Source: Humibacillus xanthopallidus
Lineage (GTDB): Bacteria > Actinomycetota > Actinomycetes > Actinomycetales > Dermatophilaceae
NCBI RefSeq assembly: GCF_006717145.1
Contig: NZ_VFQF01000001.1
Location: 1,426,001-1,490,000 of the forward strand
Length of the DNA stretch: 64,000 nucleotides
Direction: 5' to 3'
In this document: positions 9,287 through 22,537 of the stretch, piece by piece
Numbering within the stretch: position 1 is the stretch's first letter
How the letters are laid out: each line of letters starts with the position of its first letter
The notes under the pieces: model-generated
What the model was told of the DNA's origin: nothing
The model's database searches: none
What the model saw: the letters and a program-made list of their open reading frames with translations, nothing else
Translations under genes and position numbers: made by a program

Positions 9287-9600
9287 GGCCGCTCGAAGCG
9301 GCGCAGGAGCGCCGCGACCTGGTTGGCTCCGAGGCCGCGCACCCGGCGCGACTCGGCGATGCCGACCTCTTCCATGATCGCCTTGGCGCGCACCCGTCCG
9401 ACGCCCGGCATCGACTCGAGCAGCTCGGTGACCTTCATCTTGCCGATGACGGGGTCGACCTTGCCGTCCTCGAGCACCTCGACGAGGGACCCGCTGGAGT
9501 ACTTGAGCCGGTTCTTCACCGCGGCCCGCTCCCGACGTGCCGCCGCAGCCTTCTCGAGTGCTGCTGCGCGTTGCTCGGGCGTGAGCGGTGGAAGGGCCAC
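9283..9600 (-). CDS. mihF: Actinobacterial integration host factor (mIHF)
   Basis: The 105-residue product is the essential DNA-binding nucleoid protein of actinobacteria. It reads PPLTPEQRAAALEKAA at the N-terminus, then the helix-two-turn-helix core LESMPGVGRVRAKAIMEEVG and ESRRVRGLG. It is unrelated in fold to enterobacterial IHF. The GTG start at 9598-9600 has an AAGGAG sequence ten bases upstream. It forms an operon with gmk (four-base overlap) and rpoZ. A good promoter lies about 100 bases upstream. Confidence 0.95.
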   Translation of the reverse strand: MALPPLTPEQRAAALEKAAAARRERAAVKNRLKYSSGSLVEVLEDGKVDPVIGKMKVTELLESMPGVGRVRAKAIMEEVGIAESRRVRGLGANQVAALLRRFERP

Positions 9601-9696
9601 GGTGTCAGGTCTCCTTGCTGTCGCAGGGGGCGCCCGGCGCTCCCCTGGTGCGTTGCTGTCTGTCGTTGCGTGTCGATGTCTCGGGTGTTCCTGCCG

Positions 9697-9726
9697 AACC
9701 TAGCGACCCGTGTGCAGGCCCCGCAA
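9697..9726 (-). promoter_or_regulatory. Predicted promoter of mihF-gmk-rpoZ
   Basis: On the reverse strand TTGCGG (9721-9726) and TAGGTT (9697-9702) are 18 bases apart, a good match to the actinobacterial housekeeping -35 and TANNNT -10 pattern. A start here would give a leader of about 90 bases before the mihF GTG. Confidence 0.5.
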
Positions 9727-9769
9727 CGCGGGTGCCGGTCGGCCGGCTGCCCGCCCCCGACCTGCGGGC

Positions 9770-10153
9770 TCACGTGCCGAGGTCGATGCCGCAGGTCGCC
9801 TTGGCGTGGGCCTCGATGCGCTTTGCCGCCTCCTCGAAGTCCTTCATCTCGGGCGTGACGCCCGAGAGGTCCGGGGTGTCGGTCGCGAACTTCTCGAAGA
9901 GGGTCTGGAGCGTCGCCCACTCCGACTTCACCTCGTCGGGCGCCGTCAGCTCGATCCCCTTGACCGTCTCGACGAAGCGGGTGGCCGCAGCCTTGTCCTC
10001 GAGGGAGGCGCCGGCCTGGCCCCACTGCGCGTCGGCAGCCTTGAGCGCCGCGCAGTAGGCCGTCGGGTCCGACGAGCTGCAGCCGCCGACGAGGGGCGAG
10101 GCCATCGTCGCGACGAGCAGGGCGCCGACGGCGCGGTGGGCGGGGCTGAGCAT
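9770..10153 (-). CDS. Small secreted lipoprotein, paralogue 1
   Basis: A 127-residue protein of unknown function. With the start at ATG 10151-10153 it has a lipoprotein signal peptide: hydrophobic core ALLVATMASPL followed by the lipobox VGGC near residue 25. The mature part is small, helical and charged, with one central cysteine (AYCAALK) and one near the end (AHAKATCGI) that could form a disulfide. An in-frame start at 10201 would place 16 extra residues before the signal and is less likely. It is clearly related to the next gene (YCA-LK, APDEVK versus APPEVK, RIEAHAKATC versus KIEAHAKSAC). The pair is inserted between pyrF and mihF, which are adjacent in many actinobacteria. Confidence 0.75.
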   Translation of the reverse strand: MLSPAHRAVGALLVATMASPLVGGCSSSDPTAYCAALKAADAQWGQAGASLEDKAAATRFVETVKGIELTAPDEVKSEWATLQTLFEKFATDTPDLSGVTPEMKDFEEAAKRIEAHAKATCGIDLGT

Positions 10154-10203
10154 GAGCACACCGTATGCCGTGCCGTCCGTCGCGTCCGCAGAGCGCAGCA
10201 ATC

Positions 10204-10272
10204 CGGTGGCTGGGTGGTGGCCGGTGGCGGCTGGGTGGTGGCCGGTGGCGGCTCGGTGGCGGCTCGATGGCG
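10204..10272. repeat. G-rich 21-bp tandem repeat between the lipoprotein genes
   Basis: A 21-base unit starting CTGGGTGGTGG and ending CCGGTGGCGG occurs at 10210-10230 and 10231-10251. Decayed partial units lie on both sides. The plus strand is rich in GG and GGG runs spaced by short loops. No function is visible; slippage or G-quadruplex formation is possible. Confidence 0.8.
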
Positions 10273-10291
10273 TCTCGGGCTCAGCGGCGCC

Positions 10292-10744
10292 TCACTGGAG
10301 CGAGAGGTTGCACGCGCTCTTGGCGTGGGCCTCGATCTTGGCGCCGGCCGCCTCCATCTTGGTCATCGCGCCGGCGAGGGCGCTCGTGTTGCTCGACGTG
10401 GCCGCCTCGACGAAGCCCACGAAGTCGGTCCACGCCTGCTTGACCTCCGGCGGCGCAGCGGCCTGGATCTTGCGGATGACGGTCAGCCCCTTCTCGAGCG
10501 CGGCCGAGTCGGTGAGGGTTCCGGAGAGACCCTCGAGCTCCTTCTGGCCGCTCTTCAGCACGGCGCAGTAGTCGCCGGCCGCCTCGGTCGCAGCCGAGGC
10601 CACGGCCGACGAGGCGGCCGACGACACGGCGGCCCCGGTGGCGGTTGCGGGCCCCGTGGCGGAGCTGCAGGCGGCGGCGAGGGGGATGACGGCGGTCATG
10701 CCGACGACGGCGAGGAGTCGGCGAGTCCTGGCGATGTGAGTCAT
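10292..10744 (-). CDS. Small secreted lipoprotein, paralogue 2
   Basis: A 150-residue protein with a lipoprotein signal (basic THIARTRR, hydrophobic LLAVVGMTAVIPL, lipobox AAAC at about residue 26). A Ser/Ala/Thr-rich spacer of about 30 residues follows, then a helical domain related to the preceding paralogue: GDYCAVLKSGQK, APPEVKQAW and the terminal KIEAHAKSAC. The two conserved cysteines match those of the paralogue. The ATG is at 10742-10744. Function unknown; the tandem arrangement indicates a local duplication. Confidence 0.8.
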   Translation of the reverse strand: MTHIARTRRLLAVVGMTAVIPLAAACSSATGPATATGAAVSSAASSAVASAATEAAGDYCAVLKSGQKELEGLSGTLTDSAALEKGLTVIRKIQAAAPPEVKQAWTDFVGFVEAATSSNTSALAGAMTKMEAAGAKIEAHAKSACNLSLQ

Positions 10745-10808
10745 GTGCCATTGTCACCCGCGCGCCCGGTCCGCGTCTTGTGGGCCGGCAGGAGGGTGCA
10801 GGTCGCAG

Positions 10809-10858
10809 CCGGTTGGGCCGGTTGGGCCGGTTGGGCCGGTTGTTGGGCCGGGTTGGCC
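10809..10858. repeat. 9-bp tandem repeat GGTTGGGCC between pyrF and the lipoprotein pair
   Basis: At least three exact head-to-tail copies of GGTTGGGCC plus two degraded ones fill the spacer between the lipoprotein start (10744) and the pyrF stop (10872). The GGTTGGG pattern can in principle form a two-tier G-quadruplex on the plus strand. Each of the two lipoprotein genes therefore has its own G-rich repeat beside it. Confidence 0.8.
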
Positions 10859-10871
10859 CCACGGCCACCGC

Positions 10872-11765
10872 TCAGTCGGCGCCCCGGGTGAGCGTGTCGA
10901 CGACGCGGCGGGTCTGAGCGGCGAGGCGGCTGGGGTCGGGCCCCGCCGCGAGGATCTCGCGGCTCGACGACGCCAGGACCTGACCCAGGGCGGGGCCGAA
11001 CGTCGCCGCGAGCGAGTCGACGGTGCCGCCCTGGGCCCCGAAGCCGGGGGCGAGCACCGGGGTCGCTGCCGTCACGAGATCGAGGCCGAGCCGCTTCACC
11101 GCGTCGCCGACGGTCGCACCGATGACGAGACCCACGTGGCCGAGCGCGCCGCGTGCGTGCGCTGCTGCGTTGTCGCCGCGGGCGCCGTCGACGATCGAGG
11201 CGGCGACGGAGCGCCCGTCGTTGACGGCGTGCTGGACGCAAGAGCCCTCGGGGTTGGACGTGAGGGCGAGGACGAACAGCCCCCGGCCGGTCTGGGCCGC
11301 GAGGTCGATAGCCGGGCGCAGCGACTCGTAGCCGAGGTAGGGGCTGACGGTGAGGGCGTCGGCCGGAGCGACGGCGTGCGGGCCGAGGAAGGCCTCGGCG
11401 TATGCCGTCATGGTCGAGCCGATGTCACCGCGCTTGGCATCGAGGATCGTCAGCGTCTCGGCGTCACGCAGGTCGTGCAGCACCCGCTCGAGCACCGCGA
11501 TCCCGCGGCTGCCGAAGACCTCGAAGAAGGCCGACTGGGGCTTCACCGCCGCGACGCGTCCGGCATACGCCTCGACGCAGGTCATCGCGAAGCGCTCGAG
11601 CCCGGCGACGTCGTAGGTGAGACCCCACTGCTCCATGAGGCCACGGTGCGGGTCGAGGCCGGCACAGAGCGGGCCGTGGCGGTGCATGGCCGCCTGCAGC
11701 CGCACTCCGAAGGCCGGAGTGCTCGCGCTCGTCACGCCGGCGGGGGCCGCGTTCGACGCCGTCAT
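10872..11765 (-). CDS. pyrF: Orotidine-5'-phosphate decarboxylase, type 2
   Basis: Last enzyme of UMP synthesis. The 297-residue product carries the catalytic DAKRGDIGST motif (about residues 100-109) and CAGLDPH near the N-terminus, with the length of the type 2 (mycobacterial/myxococcal) family. The ATG at 11763-11765 overlaps the pyrD stop by four bases, so this start is favoured over a much longer open frame upstream. It is the last gene of the pyr operon. Confidence 0.95.
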   Translation of the reverse strand: MTASNAAPAGVTSASTPAFGVRLQAAMHRHGPLCAGLDPHRGLMEQWGLTYDVAGLERFAMTCVEAYAGRVAAVKPQSAFFEVFGSRGIAVLERVLHDLRDAETLTILDAKRGDIGSTMTAYAEAFLGPHAVAPADALTVSPYLGYESLRPAIDLAAQTGRGLFVLALTSNPEGSCVQHAVNDGRSVAASIVDGARGDNAAAHARGALGHVGLVIGATVGDAVKRLGLDLVTAATPVLAPGFGAQGGTVDSLAATFGPALGQVLASSSREILAAGPDPSRLAAQTRRVVDTLTRGAD

Positions 11766-12793
11766 GCGCGGGACCTCTCGTCGACGGGGACCGGTCGGGG
11801 CGGCAGGGGGCTGCCGTGGGCGGCGCCGACGACGTCGGAGAAGCGCTGGTAGCCCTTCTCGACGAGCAGGTCGGTGAGCTCGTGCAGCACCCGCACGGGG
11901 GCGGTGGGGTCGTTGAACGTCGCCGTGCCGACCTGCACGGCGCTGGCACCGGCGGCGACGAGCTCGAGCGCGTCGCGTCCCGTGCGCACCCCACCCACGC
12001 CGATGATCGGCACGACGGGGATGCGGCCCTCGGCCATGGCCTGGCGCACCTGCCAGATGGCCCGGACGGCGACCGGCCGGATGGCGGGCCCGGACAGACC
12101 GCCCGTGATCCCGCCGAGGTGGGGGCGCATGAGGTCGGTGTCGATGACCATCCCGAGCAGGGTGTTGATCATCGTCAGCCCGTCGGCTCCGGCCTTGACG
12201 CACGCCGCCGCGATGGAGGTGATGTCGGTGACGTCGGGGCTCAGCTTGGCGAAGATCGGCACGTCTCGCGGCAGCTGCTCGCGCACGAGGGCGATGACCT
12301 TGGCCGACGCGCCGGGGTCGCAGGCGAAGACGAGTCCCCGGTTGGCGACGTTGGGGCAGGAGATGTTGACCTCGACGCCGACGACGGCAGCGAAGGCCCG
12401 GCTGGCACGCAGGGTCGCCGCGACGTGGGCGAACTCGGTGCTCGAGCTGCCGGCGATCGACGGCAGCACGCGGGCGCCGACCGAGGCCAGCCACGGCAGG
12501 TCGGTGTCGACGAACGCCGCGATGCCCGGCCCTTGGAGGCCGATGGAGTTGAGCATGCCCGACGGGGTCTCGGCCATGCGGGGCGTGCCGCGACCCGAGC
12601 GCGGGTCGGCCATGACCGACTTCGTGACGAACGCGCCGAGCTGCGACACGTCGAAGAAGCGGTGCAGCTCGGCACCGTTCGCGGCGCAGCCGGAAGCCGT
12701 CATGAGCGGGTTGGGCAGCACCTTCCCGTAGCCGAGGTCGACGCTGAGGTCGATGCGGTCGTCGGTGTGCTTGTCGCTCTGCTGGTCAGCCAT
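11762..12793 (-). CDS. pyrD: Dihydroorotate dehydrogenase, class 1B catalytic subunit
   Basis: Oxidises dihydroorotate to orotate with FMN. The 343-residue product shows NPLMTASGCAANG (about residues 28-40), VEVNISCPNVANRG with the catalytic cysteine typical of class 1 (class 2 has serine), and GVGGVRTGRDALEL near the phosphate site. It has no membrane-anchoring N-terminus. Its partner PyrK is encoded immediately upstream with one base shared between stop and start (TGATG), which supports class 1B with NAD as final acceptor. Confidence 0.95.
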   Translation of the reverse strand: MADQQSDKHTDDRIDLSVDLGYGKVLPNPLMTASGCAANGAELHRFFDVSQLGAFVTKSVMADPRSGRGTPRMAETPSGMLNSIGLQGPGIAAFVDTDLPWLASVGARVLPSIAGSSSTEFAHVAATLRASRAFAAVVGVEVNISCPNVANRGLVFACDPGASAKVIALVREQLPRDVPIFAKLSPDVTDITSIAAACVKAGADGLTMINTLLGMVIDTDLMRPHLGGITGGLSGPAIRPVAVRAIWQVRQAMAEGRIPVVPIIGVGGVRTGRDALELVAAGASAVQVGTATFNDPTAPVRVLHELTDLLVEKGYQRFSDVVGAAHGSPLPPRPVPVDERSRA

Positions 12794-13679
12794 CAGTGGC
12801 CCCCCGTCCTCGGCGCGCCGACGGCGTCGTCCGGCACGCGGGCATGGTTGCCGTCGAAGGCGTCCCAGCGCACGCGGTCACCGCGGAAGACCGGCCCCTC
12901 GACGCACGAACGCACCATGCGGGTCTGACCGTCGGCGCCGACGACGGGCATGACGCACGTCATGCACACCCCCACGCCACACGCCATGGCCTCCTCGACG
13001 GCGACCTGGGCGACGGCGCCGTGCCGGCCGGCGATGTCGGTGATCGAGCGGAGCATGCCCATCGGGCCACACCCGTAGACGACCCCCGCCCCGGTGCGGT
13101 CGATGAGGTCGGGCAGCACGTCGCTGACCCAGCCGCGGTGCCCCGCCGACCCGTCGTCGGTCGTCACCGTGACGCCGTCGCAGCTGCGACGGGCCTCGAC
13201 GACGCCGAAGAGACGGTCCTCGCTCGCGGCGCCGAGCACCATCTCGACGTGGCAGCCCCGCTCACGCAGCTGGCTGGCGAGCCAGAAGAGGGGCGCGCTG
13301 CCGTAGCCGCCGCCGACGAGCACGCAGGGCACGGGCTCCGTCGGCACCGGGAAGGCCTTGCCCAGGGGTCCGACGACGTCCACGAGGTCGTGCGGCGCCC
13401 GCGCGACGATCCAGCGGGTGCCCGGACCGACCGCCGAGACGACGATCTCGACGGTGCCGCCGTAGGTGCCGCTCGGGCTGACCTTGTGGATCGAGAAGGA
13501 TCGCCGCAGCAGCGTGGCCGACGACTCGTCACCGACGGCGAGCGCGACGAACTGGCCGGGCCGCGCGAGCTCGGCGATCTCGGGCGACACGAGCGTGAGG
13601 TGCTGGTAGGCACCGACCCGCCGGGTCGCGATGACCTCGGCGACCTCCTTCGCGACGCGCGCCCGAGCTGGCGGGCTGC

Positions 13680-13683
<4 letters not shown>
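12793..13683 (-). CDS. pyrK: Dihydroorotate dehydrogenase electron-transfer subunit
   Basis: PyrK passes electrons from PyrD FMN through FAD and a [2Fe-2S] cluster to NAD. The 296-residue product has the ferredoxin-reductase-like FAD region (RRSFSIHKV around residue 60), the nucleotide-binding [12 protein letters not shown] around 120, and cluster cysteines CGVGVCMTC at about 234-242 with a further cysteine (RSCVEG) about 18 residues on. It overlaps carB by four bases. Confidence 0.93.
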
Positions 13684-17050
<3,367 letters not shown>

Positions 17051-17051
<1 letters not shown>

Positions 17052-18262
17052 CAGGCGTTGGCCTCCGTGGTCTGGTGGGCAGTCTGTCTGGTGGTCATGA
17101 GCTCCACGAAACGGTCGAAGAGGTAGGCGGCGTCGTGGGGGCCCGCCGCCGCCTCAGGGTGGTACTGCACCGAGTAGGCCGGCAGGTCAAGGCATTCCAG
17201 CCCTTCGACCACGTCGTCGTTGAGGCACACGTGCGACACGCGCACGCGGCCGTATGCCGTCTCGCTCTCCCTGTCGAGGGGTGCGTCCACCGCGAAGCCG
17301 TGGTTGTGCGCCGTCACCTCGACCTTGCCGGTCGTGCGGTCCATGACCGGCTGGTTGATGCCGCGATGGCCGTACTTCAGCTTGTACGTGCCGAAGCCGA
17401 GGGCCCGGCCGAGGAGCTGGTTGCCGAAGCAGATGCCGAAGAACGGGATGCGACGGTCGAGCACCTCGCGCAGCAGAGCGACCTCGCGCTCGGCGGTCGC
17501 AGGGTCGCCGGGCCCGTTGGAGAAGAAGACCCCGTCGGGACCGTGCTCCCCCACCGCGAGGACGTCGTCGATGGTCGCCGTCGCGGGCAGCACGTGCACC
17601 TCGATGCCGCGCTGCGCCATGAGCTGGGGCGTCATGGCCTTGATGCCGAGGTCGATGGCCGCGACGGTGAAGCGGGCGCTGCCGACAGCGGGGACGGCAT
17701 ACGCCTCGCTCGTCGTGACCTCGGCGGCGAGCGCGGCACCCGTCATCTGGGGGCTCGTGCGCACGGTGTCGAGCAGCTCGTCGACGGGATGAGCCGCGGC
17801 GTCGCCGCTGAAGAGCCCGACCCGCATCGCACCGCGCTCGCGCAGGTGGCGGGTCAGGGCGCGCGTGTCGACCTCGCAGACGCCGACGATTCCCTGGTCG
17901 GCGAGCTCGTCCTCGAGGTCGCGCGTCGCGCGCCAGCTGGACGAGCGGATCGCGGGGTCGCGCACCACGTACCCGGCCGCCCAGATGCGGGTGCTCTCGT
18001 CGTCCTCGGTGTTGACACCCGTGTTGCCGACGTGCGGCGCCGTCATGACGATGACCTGACGGTGGTAGCTCGGGTCCGTGAGCGTCTCCTGGTAGCCGGT
18101 CATGCCGGTCGAGAACACGGCCTCGCCGACGGTCTGGCCGACGGCGCCGTAGGACGAGCCGCGGAAGGTGCGCCCGTCCTCGAGCACGAGGACGGCGGGC
18201 TCACGGCGGCGTCCTGGCCGTCCGTCGCGGGCCGGCACGGTCAGTGGTGTCTGGGTGGTCAC
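17051..18262 (-). CDS. carA: Carbamoyl-phosphate synthase small (glutaminase) subunit
   Basis: Hydrolyses glutamine to feed ammonia to CarB. The amidotransferase triad region is visible: [14 protein letters not shown] with the nucleophilic cysteine near residue 285, and [11 protein letters not shown] with His and Glu near 370. I take the GTG at 18260-18262, which overlaps the pyrC stop as GTGA and gives 403 residues. A longer open frame upstream is antisense-like noise over pyrC. Residues 1-20 are a basic non-conserved extension. Confidence 0.95.
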
Positions 18263-19592
18263 AGGTCTGCCCCCGGTGTCGAAGCGGTCGTCAGTGGTCG
18301 GTGGGTGCGGGAGGTCGCTCCGCGGTCGTAGGTGACCCGGCCGCCGTAGACGGTCGCCTCGACGGCGCCGCGGAAGGTCCGGCCGTGCCAGGGGTTGTTG
18401 CGCGAGCGGCTTCGGCTCTCGGCCGCGTCGACGGTGACCTCGCGGTCGGGGTCGACGAGGGTGAGGTGCGCCGGCGAGGCCTCCGAGAGCGGGCGCCCCT
18501 GTGCCGTAAGGCCGCCGATGCGAGCGGGCGCGCTCGACATGACCCGTGCGACGCCTGCCCAGTCGAGCAGACCGGGCCGCACGAGCACCTCGCTGACGAC
18601 GGAGAGCGCCGTCTCGAGGCCGAGCATGCCGAAGGCCGCGTCGGGGAAGGCATGCTCCTTGTCCTGCCGGGCGTGCGGGGCGTGGTCGGTCGCGACGGCG
18701 TCGATCGTGCCGTCGGCTAGCGCGGCGCGCAGCGCCTCGACGTCCTCCGTCGGCCGCAGGGGCGGGTTGACCTTGTAGACGGGGTCGTAGCCGGCGAGCA
18801 GGTCGGTCGTCAGCGCGAGGTGGTGCGGCGTCACCTCGGCCGTGACGTCGATGCCCTGCGCCTTGGCCCAGCGGATGACCTCGACGGTGCCGGCGGTGGA
18901 GACGTGCGCGACGTGGACGCGCGAGCCGGTGTGCCGGGCGAGCATGACGTCGCGGGCCACGATCGACTCCTCGGCGATGCCGGGCCAGCCCGTCAGGCCG
19001 AGCCGTCCAGACACCTCGCCCTCGTGGCAGCACGCGTCGGGGCCGGCGAGGCGCGGGTCCTGCGCGTGCTGCGAGACGACGCCCCCGAAGGTCTTGACGT
19101 ACTCGAGTGCCCGACGCATGACGCGGGCGTCGTGGACGCAGTGTCCGTCGTCGGAGAAGACGCGCACGGCGGCGCGGGAGCGCGCCATGAGCCCGAGCTC
19201 GGCGAGCTCTGCGCCCTCGAGCCCCTTGGTCACGGCGCCCACCGGCACCACCTGGGTGAGGCCACAGGCGCGCCCGAGGTCGAGCACGCGCTCGGCGGCC
19301 TCGGCCGTGTCGGTGACGGGGCTCGTGTTGGCCATGGCGAAGACGGCGGTGTAGCCGCCCGCCGCGGCGGCCGCGGATCCGGTGGCGATCGTCTCGGCGT
19401 CCTCGCGGCCGGGCTCGCGCAGGTGCACGTGGAGGTCGACGAGGCCGGGCAGTGCGACGAGCCCGTCGGCGTCGAGCACCTCGACGTCGCCTCCCGCTCG
19501 GATCGAGCCGACCTCGCGGATGACGCCGTCGTCGACGAGCAGGTCGGCGGCCTCGGCTCCGAGCAGGCGGGCGCCGCGGATCAGCAGGCGGC

Positions 19593-19596
<4 letters not shown>
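18259..19596 (-). CDS. pyrC: Dihydroorotase
   Basis: Cyclises carbamoyl aspartate. The 445-residue product belongs to the type I amidohydrolase class: metal-binding [10 protein letters not shown] (about 54-63), [13 protein letters not shown] around 310. It overlaps pyrB by four bases (ATGA) upstream and carA by four bases downstream, so the whole block is a tightly coupled operon. An Arg/Ser-rich SRSRSRNNP segment precedes the C-terminal strand. Confidence 0.96.
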
Positions 19597-21268
<1,672 letters not shown>

Positions 21269-21274
21269 CGCAGG

Positions 21275-21280
21275 AGTCTA
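21275..21280 (-). promoter_or_regulatory. Predicted -10 element of the pyr operon
   Basis: TAGACT on the reverse strand fits the TANNNT pattern. The predicted start lies near 21268, giving a leader of about 54 bases made up almost wholly of the PyrR hairpin. The -35 region is weak. Confidence 0.45.
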
Positions 21281-21332
21281 GCGCGGGCACGAGGCGCCCT
21301 CGACACGCGTCCGCGCCGGGGCGGCAGATGCC

Positions 21333-21746
21333 TCAGACGATGGTCGCCTTGACCTCGGCGAGGCGACCGAGCAGGCCGTTGACGAAGGCCGGCGACTCGT
21401 CGGTCGACAGCTCGGTTGCGAGGGCCACGGCCTCCGAGATCGCGACGGCGTCGGGGATCTCGTCGTTCCAGAGGACCTCCCACGCCCCGAGGCGCAGGAT
21501 GGCGCGGTCCACGGCGGGCATCCGCTCGAGGGTCCAGCCCTGGCTGTAGTCGGTCAGGGCCGCGTTGATGTCGTTCCAGCGACCGACGACACCACGCACG
21601 AGGTCTGCGGTGTAGGGGTTGTTGCCGGCACGGGACTCGCGGTCGCACAGTCGCTCGTCGAGCAGGGTCTCGGCGTTGAGGCCGCGCTGGTCCGCCTCGA
21701 AGAGGATGTCGAGGGCCCGAGTGCGGGCCTTGCTGCGTGCTGACAA
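21333..21746 (-). CDS. nusB: Transcription antitermination factor NusB
   Basis: NusB works with NusE in rRNA antitermination. With the TTG start at 21744-21746 the product is 137 residues, the normal size. It shows SKARTRALDILFEADQRG at the N-terminus, then YTADLVRGVVGRW, RMPAVDRAILRLGAWEVLW and DESPAFVNGLLGRL. An open frame runs further upstream but overlaps efp and has no NusB similarity. It follows efp by 16 bases. Confidence 0.93.
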   Translation of the reverse strand: MSARSKARTRALDILFEADQRGLNAETLLDERLCDRESRAGNNPYTADLVRGVVGRWNDINAALTDYSQGWTLERMPAVDRAILRLGAWEVLWNDEIPDAVAISEAVALATELSTDESPAFVNGLLGRLAEVKATIV

Positions 21747-21762
21747 GGGGATTCGCGTCCGC

Positions 21763-22326
21763 TCAGTCGTTGACGCGGCCGAGGTAGGACCCGTCGCGGG
21801 TGTCCACCTTGACGCGCGTGCCGGTCTCGAGGAAGAGCGGCACCTGGATCTGGGCGCCGGTCTCGAGGGTGGCGGGCTTCGTGCCGCCGGTCGAGCGGTC
21901 GCCCTGCAGACCCGGCTCGGTGTGGGTGATCTCGAGGACGACCGACGCAGGCAGCTCGACGTAGAGCGGTGCGCCCTCGTTCGTGGCCACGATGGCGTTC
22001 TGGTTCTCGAGGAGGTAGTCGGCGGCGCCACCGACGACGGTCTCCGACACGTTGATCTGGTCGTAGGTGTCGGTGTCCATGAAGACGAAGTCGGAGCCGT
22101 CCTTGTAGAGGTACTGCATCGTCCGCTTGTCGACGTTGCTCGTCTCGACCTTGGTCCCGGCGTTGAACGTCTTGTCGACGACCTTGCCCGAGAGCACCGC
22201 CTTGAGCTTGGTGCGCACGAAGGCGGGCCCCTTGCCCGGCTTCACGTGCTGGAACTCGACGACGGACCAGAGCTGTCCCTCGAGGTTGAGCACCATGCCG
22301 TTCTTGAGGTCATTGGTCGAAGCCAT
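21763..22326 (-). CDS. efp: Elongation factor P
   Basis: EF-P rescues ribosomes stalled at proline runs. The 187-residue product has the KOW-like N-domain ([30 protein letters not shown]) with a lysine at the loop tip in KPGKGPAF, then the OB domains ending GSYLGRVND. No lysine-modifying enzymes (EpmA, EpmB) are in the window. The ATG at 22324-22326 is favoured because the family begins here. It is co-transcribed with nusB. Confidence 0.96.
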   Translation of the reverse strand: MASTNDLKNGMVLNLEGQLWSVVEFQHVKPGKGPAFVRTKLKAVLSGKVVDKTFNAGTKVETSNVDKRTMQYLYKDGSDFVFMDTDTYDQINVSETVVGGAADYLLENQNAIVATNEGAPLYVELPASVVLEITHTEPGLQGDRSTGGTKPATLETGAQIQVPLFLETGTRVKVDTRDGSYLGRVND

Positions 22327-22423
22327 CGTCGTCAAACCACTTTCGTATGCCGTCCGGCCCGTCGAGCGCGCCGCGGCGCGCCCCGGTCGGGACGGTTGCT
22401 GTGTTGGGGAGAGTTGCCGCGCA

Positions 22424-22454
22424 ATTCTAGCCGTGCGCCTTCCTGATCCGACAA
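22424..22454 (-). promoter_or_regulatory. Predicted promoter of efp-nusB
   Basis: The reverse strand carries TAGAAT (22424-22429) and TTGTCG (22449-22454) 19 bases apart, giving a leader of roughly 90 bases before efp. One copy of the dispersed word GTATGCCG (22345-22352) lies in that leader. Confidence 0.45.
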
Positions 22455-22537
22455 TCGCGCGCGTCCGGGACCGGTGCGTGCCGGGGTATCGTGGTCGGCT
22501 CCCCCCCACCCCGCTCCCTCGTGAGAGGTGCCTCGTC

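Noticed and set aside
10201-10860. CRISPR array in the repeats near the lipoprotein genes
   Set aside because: Units are 9 and 21 bases, directly adjacent and without unique spacers; they are simple tandem repeats.
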